A stretch of 29,070 bases of DNA from Priapulus caudatus (Eukaryota > Priapulida > Priapulimorpha > Priapulimorphida > Priapulidae), in the NCBI RefSeq assembly GCF_000485595.1, contig NW_014577442.1:159275-188344 (forward strand), written 5' to 3'. Made by a program: the position numbers and the translations under genes. Shown here in pieces: positions 22,101 through 27,950 of the stretch. Position 1 is the stretch's first letter. The number at the start of each line of letters is the position of its first letter. A model generated the notes under the pieces. The model was not told the origin of the DNA. It ran no database searches and saw only the letters and a program-made list of their open reading frames with translations.

Positions 22101-22992
22101 GCCTCTGATTAGTAACATTCCTGATTAGTAGATGTAGACTTAAATACAAAGTTTTTGCTTCGTTTCTTGTGAAGGTATTTTGGAGTAAATGTGAAGGTGA
22201 ATGATTGCACTGTTGTATTCAGATTGGTGAATAAAAAGAAATCAAAGAAGAAGCCTAGTCCATCAAACAGCAGCTTGAAGCACAAACCAATGTAGGTTAA
22301 ATTGCAAAAAGCAATCGAAGGACTGCGCGTATACAAAAATTACTAACTTATTTGTTATGAAGCGTATATATATATATAAAATCGCACAGTTTCCATACCT
22401 GCGTGACACATTGTATAGATCCATTACTTTGAGCAGATAGCAGCTGACGAATTAGGTGTGTGGTATATTTCCAATGTGGATAATAGGAGAGCTAAATTTT
22501 TACCTTATCCGACAGATCGGTTACTATCACTGCAAGAATGTTCGTCTGTCTTTCGTCTGTACACCAATAATATTGTAACTAAATGGCTCCAACTACCTGG
22601 CTCTATTTTGCACATTGGGGGAGGGGCAATCTGAAAAGAAAACGGCTTGTGAAAAGTTGAGGGGAAATCAAATTATTGCAATTCATTCCTCGGCTATTTA
22701 AAGTAGATTTGATAGGACTCTAGGAAATGTGGAGTTGCAACGCAAGTATCAATGGCTTGACCTACGTTATTCATATTCAGTATATAGAGTCGCTGTGAGA
22801 ATGTTTCTACAGTGGGAAAGACAATGTCATGGCCAGAAGGCAGTGGCTAAAAGGGCACGTCAGATGTTTTCGAGGACTGGCTGACGGACCCAATCAGAAT
22901 TTTTCCCAATTTTTAGTTTCATAACCTCTGCATAAATCATTGAATATCCTTGTTATTATCTTTGCAGTGCAAGTGGTAGCAGCTCCGTCTGA
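9976..22992 (+). CDS. SFSWAP: SFSWAP / suppressor-of-white-apricot splicing regulator, complete, 18 coding exons
   Basis: Nuclear RS-type splicing regulator; in Drosophila the orthologue represses splicing of white-apricot and of its own first introns, and vertebrate SFSWAP controls alternative exons of several genes. Exons: 9976-10166, 12326-12489, 13913-14038, 14746-14831, 16375-16612, 17250-17335, 17651-17757, 17954-18211, 18874-19148, 19616-19779, 20084-20243, 20437-20562, 20785-20944, 21242-21343, 21454-21555, 21888-22016, 22223-22291, 22968-22992. They join with matching phases into 855 residues (human about 950). In order: DRY_EERY region (about 26-160), SURP1 (about 195-240), proline/serine linker, SURP2 (about 437-480), the [16 protein letters not shown] helix (exon 12) and an RS domain (about 714-855). 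The ATG at 9976 is preferred (A at -3, G at +4); an in-frame ATG at 9934 would add 14 residues. Every intron is GT-AG. Identity is certain by motif order; small boundary choices are inferred. Confidence 0.95.
10538..10790. mobile_element. Probable MITE in intron 1
   Basis: Imperfect terminal inverted repeats: TTATAATTTAAAGGAGGTGT at the left and the complement ACCCCTCCTTTAAAATTATAA at the right, about 250 bp apart. No coding capacity. The target duplication was not resolved. Confidence 0.6.
11290..11323. repeat. 34-bp perfect palindrome
   Basis: Two 17-bp halves, ATCAGGAGTCTATCAAT and its exact reverse complement, abut with no spacer. It is followed by more dyad-like text (ACCATGGTAT and relatives up to 11372). 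It could be the footprint of an excised foldback element or a cruciform site. Confidence 0.9.
12326..12489 (+). CDS. SFSWAP: SFSWAP exon 2: DRY_EERY core
   Basis: Acceptor TTTTAG|GTATGATGG and donor ATCAAG|gtaagg; enters in phase 2, leaves in phase 1. It encodes [16 protein letters not shown] and [19 protein letters not shown], the D-R-Y and E-E-R-Y landmarks that name the family. Note that ag|GTATG itself resembles a donor, so the acceptor is read from frame and homology. Confidence 0.95.
12490..13912 (+). other. SFSWAP intron 2
   Basis: 1423 bp, AT-rich. Near 12520-12620 AAAACGCCCAAATT occurs twice. Around 12748-12820 a short foldback (TCTAGCTGC / GCAGCTAGA) encloses a T-run. The higher-GC stretch 13140-13400 has open frames but no recognisable exon. 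Confidence 0.85.
13913..14038 (+). CDS. SFSWAP: SFSWAP exon 3
   Basis: 126 nt, phase 1 to phase 1, hence frame-neutral if skipped. It encodes [20 protein letters not shown] and [10 protein letters not shown], matching the conserved segment after EERY. Acceptor GATTCAG|AGGAGG, donor GAAAG|gtcagt. Confidence 0.93.
14095..14424. mobile_element. Intron 3 insertion with inverted ends between 34-bp direct repeats
   Basis: Inverted arms TTTGCCTTCACCCGACC (about 14119-14135) and GGGTCGGGTGAGGGCAAA (14382-14399) lie inside two direct repeats of 34-35 bp, at about 14061-14094 and 14425-14459. The repeats share TTTGATGAAAGCGTATACTA and differ by about one base near the middle. The interior is AT-rich and non-coding. 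The unit could be a transposon with unusually long flanking duplication, or a product of recombination. Confidence 0.65.
14746..14831 (+). CDS. SFSWAP: SFSWAP exon 4: acidic segment
   Basis: Encodes [20 protein letters not shown] and LGLTPNIET; the EEPFIAP block matches EEPFVAP of vertebrate SFSWAP. Acceptor CTTTCTGCAG|AAGAG, donor GAAACG|gtgaga. Enters in phase 1, ends on a codon boundary. Confidence 0.93.
15020..16330 (+). repeat. 1.3-kb polypyrimidine tract in intron 4
   Basis: Almost pure C/T on the coding strand, built from degenerate CTCTCT with interspersed TCG and TTC words, and a cleaner CTGTCT hexamer array at 16142-16235. It ends about 45 nt before the exon 5 acceptor. Long Ser/Leu-rich (+) and Arg/Glu-rich (-) frames across it are artefacts of composition. 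Such mirror-like tracts can form triplex (H-) DNA. Confidence 0.92.
16375..16612 (+). CDS. SFSWAP: SFSWAP exon 5: SURP1 module
   Basis: Encodes [20 protein letters not shown], then [20 protein letters not shown] and [13 protein letters not shown], a canonical SURP (SWAP) fold with the RGAQ-E and F-F-x-YLHPYY positions. SURP modules bind protein partners such as SF1 in related factors. Acceptor CTCGCCGCAG|CCGATG, donor TCCG|gtacga. Third positions are strongly G/C, unlike exons 1-4. Confidence 0.96.
16648..16975. repeat. GT/GC-rich alternating purine-pyrimidine tract in intron 5
   Basis: About 330 bp of GTGTGCGCGTGTGCATACGT-type sequence beginning 36 nt after the exon 5 donor. A unit of about 37 bp (GTGCATACGTGCGTGCACGT plus a GT run) repeats near 16810, 16848 and 16886. 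Strict alternation of purine and pyrimidine makes it a Z-DNA candidate. Cys/Val/Arg- and His/Thr-rich frames here are artefacts. Confidence 0.93.
17250..17335 (+). CDS. SFSWAP: SFSWAP exon 6: YLHPSLFA segment
   Basis: Encodes [20 protein letters not shown], the acidic stretch and YLHPSLFA motif that follow SURP1 in SFSWAP proteins. Acceptor CTTTGGCAG|AAGATG, donor CTACAC|gttagt (non-G at -1, weak). Enters in phase 1, ends in phase 0. Confidence 0.93.
17651..17757 (+). CDS. SFSWAP: SFSWAP exon 7: linker helix
   Basis: Encodes [20 protein letters not shown] and [16 protein letters not shown], corresponding to the vertebrate segment around 'HPLAALVRKAQ'. Acceptor CTATCTGCAG, donor GCCCC|gtaggt. 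The donor side is inferred from phase (2) with exon 8. Confidence 0.85.
17954..18211 (+). CDS. SFSWAP: SFSWAP exon 8: Pro/Ser-rich linker
   Basis: 258 nt, phase 2 to phase 2, frame-neutral. It encodes a low-complexity Ser/Pro/Ala linker ([19 protein letters not shown] ... [14 protein letters not shown]) with G/C-rich third positions, replacing the longer proline-rich spacer of vertebrates. Acceptor TTTTACAG|GTTGG, donor CACGAG|gtaatg. Confidence 0.85.
18571..18873. repeat. Imperfect 152-bp tandem duplication ending at exon 9
   Basis: TGATGTATTGTGATGTAG begins at 18571 and again at 18723. Each is followed by a (GA)n run, ACGGGGAGGA, and TCTCGAAATYTGAGCTACC. The second copy runs into the pyrimidine tract of the exon 9 acceptor. 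The upstream part of intron 8 (18300-18500) is rich in CGTGTGTTCG and GCCAGCGAG words. Confidence 0.8.
18874..19148 (+). CDS. SFSWAP: SFSWAP exon 9: SURP2 module
   Basis: Encodes [40 protein letters not shown] and [11 protein letters not shown], the second SURP domain with its polyproline lead-in. Acceptor GTCTCTCCCAG|TTCGC. Two donors nine bases apart fit the frame: GGGAAGG|gtaaac (end 19139) and AACCGG|gtaagc (end 19148, better consensus, chosen). G/C-rich third positions. Confidence 0.92.
19191..19475. repeat. 42-bp minisatellite in intron 9
   Basis: GGTGGCTTAACGTAACTCGT opens units at 19191 and 19233 with exact 42-bp spacing, a third diverged unit starts at 19275, and several more decayed copies follow (GTGGCTTAATATATTTC, TCACTCGACGTGTTTCGTG). 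Confidence 0.9.
19616..19779 (+). CDS. SFSWAP: SFSWAP exon 10: ISFSIKPK segment
   Basis: Encodes [20 protein letters not shown], matching the PISFAIK motif after SURP2 of vertebrate SFSWAP, then an acidic stretch [13 protein letters not shown]. Acceptor TTCTTCACCAG|TGGCG, donor CCATCG|gtaagt (good consensus). Enters in phase 1, ends in phase 0. Confidence 0.93.
20084..20243 (+). CDS. SFSWAP: SFSWAP exon 11
   Basis: Encodes [20 protein letters not shown] and, at the end, [13 protein letters not shown], which aligns with LTQEELEAKQ of vertebrates. Acceptor TTTCTTACAG, donor CAGG|gtgagt; phase 0 to 1. The first ~40 residues are poorly conserved. Confidence 0.9.
20437..20562 (+). CDS. SFSWAP: SFSWAP exon 12: conserved basic helix
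   Basis: 126 nt, phase 1 to 1. It encodes [40 protein letters not shown], the most conserved stretch outside the SURP modules (human ...[20 protein letters not shown]...). Predicted coiled helix. Acceptor TGTTTACAG, donor AAAAG|gtttgt. Confidence 0.95.
20785..20944 (+). CDS. SFSWAP: SFSWAP exon 13: acidic linker
   Basis: Encodes [20 protein letters not shown] followed by [20 protein letters not shown] and [14 protein letters not shown]. Acceptor CTGTGCAG|GCGAG, donor GCTGG|gtgagc; phase 1 to 2. Confidence 0.9.
21242..21343 (+). CDS. SFSWAP: SFSWAP exon 14: RS domain, SLPSAY motif
   Basis: 102 nt, phase 2 to 2. It encodes [20 protein letters not shown] and [12 protein letters not shown]; the second matches HSLPSAYRTVRR of vertebrate SFSWAP. 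Acceptor GCTCTTCCAG, donor GGCG|gtaagc. Confidence 0.93.
21454..21555 (+). CDS. SFSWAP: SFSWAP exon 15: RS domain
   Basis: 102 nt, phase 2 to 2. It encodes [20 protein letters not shown] and [14 protein letters not shown], typical Arg-Ser dipeptides. Acceptor TTTTATTCAG, donor AAGAG|gtgtgt. Confidence 0.93.
21637..21843. mobile_element. 207-bp MITE in intron 15, Mutator-like by target duplication
   Basis: Terminal inverted repeats of about 30 bp (AAGGAGCTAAATATAACAAG at the left, its complement at the right) flanked by a 10-bp direct repeat GCTGCTTACC (21627-21636 and 21844-21853). The interior has a further dyad (CCGAACCCAGAGAC and relatives) and no coding capacity. A 9-11-bp duplication suggests mobilisation by a Mutator-type transposase; that assignment is inferred. 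Confidence 0.85.
21888..22016 (+). CDS. SFSWAP: SFSWAP exon 16: RS domain
   Basis: 129 nt, phase 2 to 2. It encodes [20 protein letters not shown] and [19 protein letters not shown]. Acceptor CATTGATCAG, donor ACACG|gtaggt. Confidence 0.92.
22223..22291 (+). CDS. SFSWAP: SFSWAP exon 17: Lys-rich tail
   Basis: 69 nt, phase 2 to 2. It encodes [20 protein letters not shown]. Acceptor TTGTATTCAG, donor CCAAT|gtaggt. Supported by continued phase and lysine/serine-rich composition. Confidence 0.85.
22292..22967 (+). other. SFSWAP intron 17
   Basis: 676 bp, AT-rich with a (TA)n run near 22366-22379 and no repeat or gene recognised. Confidence 0.75.
22968..22992 (+). CDS. SFSWAP: SFSWAP exon 18: last residues and stop
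   Basis: After acceptor ATTATCTTTGCAG the frame reads IASGSSSV then TGA (22990-22992). The exon is tiny in coding terms and is chosen because phase 2 from exon 17 is preserved and a good acceptor is present. The C-terminal helix seen in vertebrate SFSWAP is absent, so an alternative last exon is conceivable. Confidence 0.75.
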
Positions 22993-23072
22993 GGGGGAGG
23001 ATAGCAAAGTTCATGCGTTGAATGTACACTGTTTGTAAATATTATTTCTCAAATGTTACATTCGTGTTTATG

Positions 23073-23078
23073 ATTAAA
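23073..23078 (+). terminator. Candidate SFSWAP poly(A) signal ATTAAA
   Basis: ATTAAA, the commonest variant of AATAAA, lies about 80 nt after the stop in AT-rich sequence. Cleavage site not identifiable. Confidence 0.5.
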
Positions 23079-23252
23079 CAAATGAACAGACTAAAATTAA
23101 GTGGTCATTGCAAATCGTTGAATATCGTATAAATTTATTTTACTATTGTGCCAATCTAGTTGATATTAATGGTAATAGTAAGGTGTTTTATACTCACTTG
23201 TAGGTATAACAAATAATGGCGATAAAAGCAATAATGTGACTTTAAAATAATA

Positions 23253-23854
23253 TTAAAGGGATCGTTTACTCTAGGCTCGAGGGTTATTTTCAGTTAATTT
23301 AGGTTAAAATTACGCTACATAAAGTTTCATGGTTCAATCACCATTAGAAATATTATTAAAAAATGTTTTAAAACTAACGACTACAGTTTGATTACAACGA
23401 CGGTGGCGGCACTCAAAGCGCACGATCTGATAAGTTGCGCAAAACCACTTCAGCCAAGGGCTACAGACCGAGGGTGTTTCTTATTTATTAATTTAAAAGC
23501 AAAAGGATTGTAATATCTTATAAACGATATATAGTTGGAGTTATATTAGGGATAAATTTGTCCTAAAATGAACATCGTTCGGTTAAATAGCATTTAGGTA
23601 TGAATATAATTGCACCTTTGTGATTAGCCCTCGGTCTGTAACGTGCAAAATAAATTGGCAAATACGCAACTTTTTCAGGGTGGCAGCACGGTCGCGGGTG
23701 TCGTGGCGCTGTTAAAATTTCGTAGCGTTGATGTGTAATTAATTATAACAATTAAATTAGGCATCTGGTGACAAATACATGTGGGTATAGACGATTTGTT
23801 ATACAGTAAGTACAGTTGTATGCAGTGAAATCCTAGAGTCTACTATCCCTTTAA
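23253..23854. mobile_element. 602-bp TTAA-ended inverted-repeat element
   Basis: Ends TTAAAGGGATCGTTTACTCT and, inverted, AGAGTCTACTATCCCTTTAA; TTAA at both tips is the target duplication of piggyBac and Kolobok-type transposons. A second inner pair of inverted arms (CTACAGACCGAGGGTG near 23461 and CCCTCGGTCTGTAACG near 23628) suggests a nested or composite structure. No transposase frame, so non-autonomous. It occupies half of the gap between SFSWAP and PTRH2. Confidence 0.8.
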
Positions 23855-24123
23855 TGTAAATCATTTGCTTTCTGATATCCCCAATCTCTGCGGGAATTAA
23901 GCATTTATCTGAAATGTTCCGTGATGAAAAACGTTTCTGAAATGTTTCATCAGAAAATTTATATTCATTGCTGTATAAACAGAGAAGGAAAGGCAAGCAT
24001 GTGATTTCTTAATTTGGACACCAGTTTATCACTATAAAACCAACATACTCTCTAGGCCCTACATTGAACCAAATTTACATGTTAAGTCTCTGATTTGTAA
24101 AAATCCTGTTTGTTAAGTATGCC

Positions 24124-24129
24124 TTTATT
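24124..24129 (-). terminator. PTRH2 poly(A) signal AATAAA
   Basis: TTTATT on + reads AATAAA on the - strand, 63 bases past the PTRH2 stop. Canonical hexamer at a usual distance. Confidence 0.6.
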
Positions 24130-24191
24130 TTAAAAATAAAAAATATAAATTAAGAAAAACTAATGTATTTTTCTATTTTCATAATTGTATA

Positions 24192-24241
24192 TCACATTAA
24201 TTTCAGGTGACCAGTAACTTTGTCCACAATATCTTTAGGCC
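24192..24241 (-). CDS. PTRH2: PTRH2 last exon
   Basis: Encodes [16 protein letters not shown] and TGA; human ends with VTGHLKLY, so the C-terminus is conserved in place. Acceptor gttttcag|GGCC. Confidence 0.94.
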
Positions 24242-25133
24242 CTGAAAACAAAATTACAAGAAACTTGATTAAACGACACTAATTATTGAATGGAATTGAC
24301 ATTCACTACTGCTGTTGTATGTGACCATCTGTGTCATAATCAAGAGATTACAATTATCAATATCTAGATAGATATGATGTAATAATGTGCACTGCTATAA
24401 ACAGTACTGGCATTTATCAAATAGCTGTTTTTATCATATATTATCATCTCCCAGCATAACAATATTTTCTGCAGAGTTATGGTAAGGATATATACCTGGT
24501 CCAATTCCAATCACTGTTTTTGATCCAGCAGCTATTTGTGTCCGTCCAGCGTCAGCTATCATGCTCGTTATCAGCCCTAATGATTTTGCATGCTTAGCTA
24601 AATCATACCTACGCAAAGAATGGTAACTCAATAAGTCAGGGCATTATATATACGATGAATACAGAATGCATTCATTCAGAATGGAGCCAAAAAATAATGC
24701 ACTATATACAAACTTGAGCATAATATACATCTAAATGTTATAAATAAATTAAATGGCAAGTCGGGAACAAGAGAATAATACTTACATCTGTTCTTCATCT
24801 TCTACTTTTACAACAACTTTAGGCTGTCCAGTGTAGTCCCATGTTTTTAGCAATTCTGGATTTTTTCTTTGGGTCTGCTTATATGCCAACACTGATGCAT
24901 GTGAACACTGAAACGATACATAACTCTGTATTGTATTATACCACTAAGCAGTAACATAACGCAACAGCAGGGCATGATCCCATCTCATCAGTCATCATTC
25001 ATCACTATTAACTTATCTTTTAAATCCTACCAACCTGTGCGGCAATCTTTCCTTTCCCCATTTTGAGATCCGATCTCACAGCAATCACCAACTTGTATTC
25101 TCCAAACTCATCCATCTGAGCAAAGCCACTTCC
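24192..25133 (-). CDS. PTRH2: Peptidyl-tRNA hydrolase 2 (PTRH2), 3' four exons; N-terminus not found
   Basis: Hydrolyses the ester bond of peptidyl-tRNAs released from stalled ribosomes; in animals the protein is mitochondrial-outer-membrane or cytosolic and also acts in anoikis signalling. Exons in reading order: 25133-25035, 24907-24786, 24608-24496, 24241-24192, all GT-AG on the - strand with matching phases (0, 2, 1). The 127 residues hold the entire Pth2 domain: [66 protein letters not shown] and the terminal [10 protein letters not shown], close to human PTRH2. The N-terminal membrane segment must lie upstream (coordinates above 25133) but no exon could be supported; an internal ATG at 25115 could start a cytosolic form. 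Convergent with SFSWAP. Confidence 0.95.
24496..24608 (-). CDS. PTRH2: PTRH2 exon with DAGRTQIA motif
   Basis: Encodes [20 protein letters not shown] and [17 protein letters not shown], the invariant DAGRTQIA and GS-TV-GIGP blocks. Acceptor ttgcgtag|GTATG, donor CCAG|gtatat. Confidence 0.95.
24786..24907 (-). CDS. PTRH2: PTRH2 exon with CSHA motif
   Basis: Encodes [20 protein letters not shown] and [20 protein letters not shown], completing the AAQCSHA active-site signature across the splice. Acceptor cgtttcag|TGTTC, donor CAGAT|gtaagt; exits in phase 2. Confidence 0.95.
25035..25133 (-). CDS. PTRH2: PTRH2 exon with [10 protein letters not shown] catalytic motif
   Basis: 99 nt, in phase 0 at both ends. 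It encodes [20 protein letters not shown] and [13 protein letters not shown], including the lysine/glutamine motif of the active site. Acceptor ggtcctgcag|GGAAG is only moderately pyrimidine-rich. Donor CACAG|gttggt. Confidence 0.92.
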
Positions 25134-25589
25134 CTGCAGGACCAAACTACATAATTATTCTCTATGCGAATGCTTTAGGACATTCGAATGTTTAAAATGG
25201 TATGATATTCAATATGTATAATTGTGACTGCATGTACTAATAGAGCTTCCAAAGCACTGGTCAAGGGCATTGGGGAAAATTCCAACCTAGGACTTAGAAG
25301 CCAAAACAACTATTACTGCCAATGAAATATGATAAACTGGCGAGTATAGGGTAACATAGAATGTGGGGGACGTAAAAACCGAGAAGGTCGTAAAACACTG
25401 GAAGTGATGGCTCTCAGTGTCGATCGACTTAATTGGCACAATACAAAAATGAGTTATGTACTACTACTACTACTACCCAACCAGAGCAAACCTGCTCAGT
25501 GTGGAAAAACATGGTAAACTAATATATTATGGGACATGACAACGAAAAATAAACCGCAGAGCAGTAGTAATACAAGACAACTAGTATTA
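25134..25589. other. Upstream of PTRH2 exons; no gene recognised
   Basis: AT-rich DNA, expected to be intron or 5' region of PTRH2. It contains a short (CTA)n run at 25459-25477. No exon with splice signals and a plausible N-terminus could be supported. Confidence 0.5.
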
Positions 25590-25910
25590 CTATAGCCCGC
25601 GTACAGTTGCCGCAGGGCAAAAGAACATTCTATTACGAATGCTAGGGACCAACCCGCTGACTGACGCTGCTGCAGCGCCACAAAAAATGGCCGTTTGAAG
25701 ATCGTAAATAATGTTCGTTCACAAGAAATACTGCAAGCAGACCATTTCAACGATAGTTAGAGGTTAAATTTTAGTAGATTCACTTCGGATAAGAGGCATT
25801 AATTGCCTACCACAGACGCTTTATAGCCGCGAGTAACCGTGAATAAGTTGGTCCCTAGCATTCGTAATAGAATTTTCTATAGCCCTGCAGCAACTGTACG
25901 CGGGCTATAG
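25590..25910. mobile_element. 321-bp foldback element with 64-bp inverted arms
   Basis: Left arm 25590-25653 (CTATAGCCCGCGTACAGTTG...) and right arm 25847-25910 are reverse complements with a few differences. No long target duplication; the tips CTATAG/CTATAG could contain a TA duplication. The interior is non-coding; the - strand frame at 25496-25750 is formed by the arm. Confidence 0.88.
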
Positions 25911-25998
25911 GCGATCGTGAAATAATAAAGGGCCTATTTATGTGCTTATTTAGACTAACGTGCGTGGATGATGTTGTGCCATTGCATATTCTAGAGAA

Positions 25999-26066
25999 GC
26001 TCTAGAACTATAGCCCTTCGCTCCGCCACAGGCCTGTCGCGGAGGGAAGGGCTATAGTTCTAGAGC
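25999..26066. mobile_element. Hairpin with 28-bp arms, CTATAGCCC ends
   Basis: Arms GCTCTAGAACTATAGCCCTT... (25999-26026) and its complement (26039-26066) differ at one base and enclose 12 nt. The inner 50 bp (26007-26056) start CTATAGCCC and end GGGCTATAG, the same tips as the foldback element at 25590-25910, suggesting one family. Confidence 0.85.
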
Positions 26067-26134
26067 TAATTCTAGAGTAGAGACCTGAGTTGGTGCGCCA
26101 ACCCGGGACGCGTGACTTTTATTCCCACTCAGAT

Positions 26135-26323
26135 AGTGGCATTAATTTGCACAGATTTTCCTACAGATTTATATGAATAAAAACGAGAGCAATAGCACAT
26201 ACTGTATATAGTATGATACTGTAGTACTGACTGTGATAATGGGCTCATAAATCTTCACAACTCATAGATGGCGCGCGCGAAACCGCCAGCCAATCAGCGC
26301 CGCTTATGCAAATTAATGCCACT
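26135..26323. mobile_element. Probable 189-bp MITE with 17-bp inverted ends
   Basis: AGTGGCATTAATTTGCA at 26135-26151 and its exact reverse complement at 26307-26323. No coding capacity. A lone related word, AGGCATTAATTGCC, lies at 25794-25807. Confidence 0.7.
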
Positions 26324-26370
26324 GTCACGGTCTGAGATTACCCCCAGTCTGAAATTACCCTAGCGCTACT

Positions 26371-26392
26371 GCGCATGCGCCACGCATGCGCA
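26371..26392. promoter_or_regulatory. Paired GCGCATGCGC-type sites
   Basis: GCGCATGCGC (26371-26380) followed by CGCATGCGCA (26383-26392) match the NRF-1 consensus palindrome. They lie inside a wider dyad, GCTACTGCGC near 26366 and GCGCAGTAGC near 26411. This is about 1.2 kb upstream of the known PTRH2 exons, so a promoter role is possible but unproven. Confidence 0.35.
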
Positions 26393-26563
26393 CGAGGTGC
26401 TGGGTGTAAAGCGCAGTAGCAAAAATTAGCATTGGTTAACTGAGACTGCCACCGTCACAGCAGTCAGCGTCTTAACGCCATTTGTTTTAGCAAAGTTGTT
26501 GTATTAGCCATTTGTCAAAAATACGGACAGAAGCAGTTTATTATTGCTCTCTCCAACACGGAA

Positions 26564-26647
26564 GTGACTATACGCACGGCGGCCGTGTGGGCCAGATTCA
26601 ATATGGCTATACGCACGGCGGCCGTATGACCGACTCAATATGGCTAT
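26564..26647. repeat. Two-copy tandem repeat of about 42 bp
   Basis: CTATACGCACGGCGGCCGT followed by ...CAATATGG occurs twice in direct tandem, at about 26569 and 26611, and a third CTATAG stub follows before the purine-rich block. Confidence 0.85.
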
Positions 26648-27950
26648 AGGAATGAGGAAGGGGAGAAGGGAGAAGCTGGTGGAGAAGGAGGAAGGGAGAA
26701 GTGGTGGAGAAGGAGAAGGAGAAGCTGGTGGAAGAAGGAGAAGGCGGAGATAGGGAAGAAGGTGTAGAGAAGGAGAGGGGAGAAAGCACTGGTGCGAGGG
26801 AGGAGGAGAAGGGAGAAGGTGTTGGAGAAAGAGGCAGGGGGAGAATAGAGGTGGTGCAGGAGGAGGGAGAAGCGTGGTGGAGAAGGAGGAGGGGGAAGAA
26901 GGGAGAGGTGGTGGAGGAGGGGGAGAAGCTGGTGGCGAAGGAGGAAAGGAAGGAGGGGGAGAAGGAGACTGGTGAGGCAGGAGAGGAGAAGGGAGAAGCT
27001 GGTTGGGATGAACGGAGGAGGGGAGTAAGGGAAAGGTGGTGGAGAAGGAGGAGGGAAGCTGGTGGACGAAGGAGGAGGGGAGAAGCGAGAAAGGGGTGAG
27101 GAGGGGGCAAGAAGCTGTCGGTAGAAGAGAAAGCGAGAGGAGGGGAGAAGGGAGCGCTGGTGGAGGAGGAGCGGGGAGAACGGAAGAGTGAGATGAGCGG
27201 GGAGATAGGGGAAGCTGGTGGAGAGGCAGAGCCGGGAGAAACTGAGAAGGTGGCCGGAGGAGGCGAGAGAAGCTGGTGGAGAAGGTGAAGGGAGAAGGGA
27301 CGAGGTTGATGGAGAAGGAGGAGGGGAGAACTCGGTGAGCAAGTAGGAAATGGAGAAGGGCAGAATGTGATGGAGAAGGAGGAGGGGAGAAGCTGGTGGA
27401 GGAAGGAGGAGGGGAGAAGAGGAGAACGGTGGTGGAGGAGGGAGAAGCTGGTTGAGAAGGAGGGGAGAAGCTGGTGAGAAGCGGGAAGGACGGAGAGAGG
27501 AGGGGAAAGGAGCTGCGTGAGGAGGAGGGAGAGGGAGAAGGGGATAAGAGGGGAGAAGGAGACTGGTGGAGGAGAGGGGAGAAGGCGAGAAGGTTGTGGA
27601 GGAGGGGAGAAGCTGGTGGAGAAAGAGGAAGCGGGAGAAGAGAGTAAGCGTGTGCGAAGGAGGATGGGAGAAGCTCGTGGAGAAGGAGGAGGGGAGAAGC
27701 TGTGGAGAAGGAGGAAGGCGGAGAAGGGAAGCTGGTGGAGGCATGAGGAGAAGCTGTGGAGAAGGAGGAAGGGGAGAAGAGAGAAGTGCCGCGAGAACGA
27801 GGATGGGAAGAAGCTGGTGGGAGGAGCGAGGGCAAGAAGCTGTCGGAGAAGGAGAAGGGGAGAAGAGGGGGAGAAGCTGGAGAGGAGGTGGAGCGGAGAA
27901 GTGGGTTTTTGAAAGAGAACGGGGAGAGGAGGAGGGCGGAGAAGCTGTCG
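26648..27950. repeat. Purine-rich minisatellite
   Basis: G/A-only sequence broken by CTGGTGG. Typical unit GAAGGAGGAGGGGAGAAGCT followed by GGTGGA, about 25-36 bp, much mutated. Very long Ser/Pro/Leu-rich frames (366-488 codons) on the - strand and Glu/Lys/Arg/Gly-rich frames on + arise because stop codons are rare in such DNA; they are not genes. Confidence 0.93.

Noticed and set aside
25496-25750. 84-codon - strand frame with a hydrophobic stretch, considered as the PTRH2 N-terminus
   Set aside because: It overlaps the left arm of a foldback element, has no suitable donor in phase, and the hydrophobic part follows the arm sequence; insufficient support.
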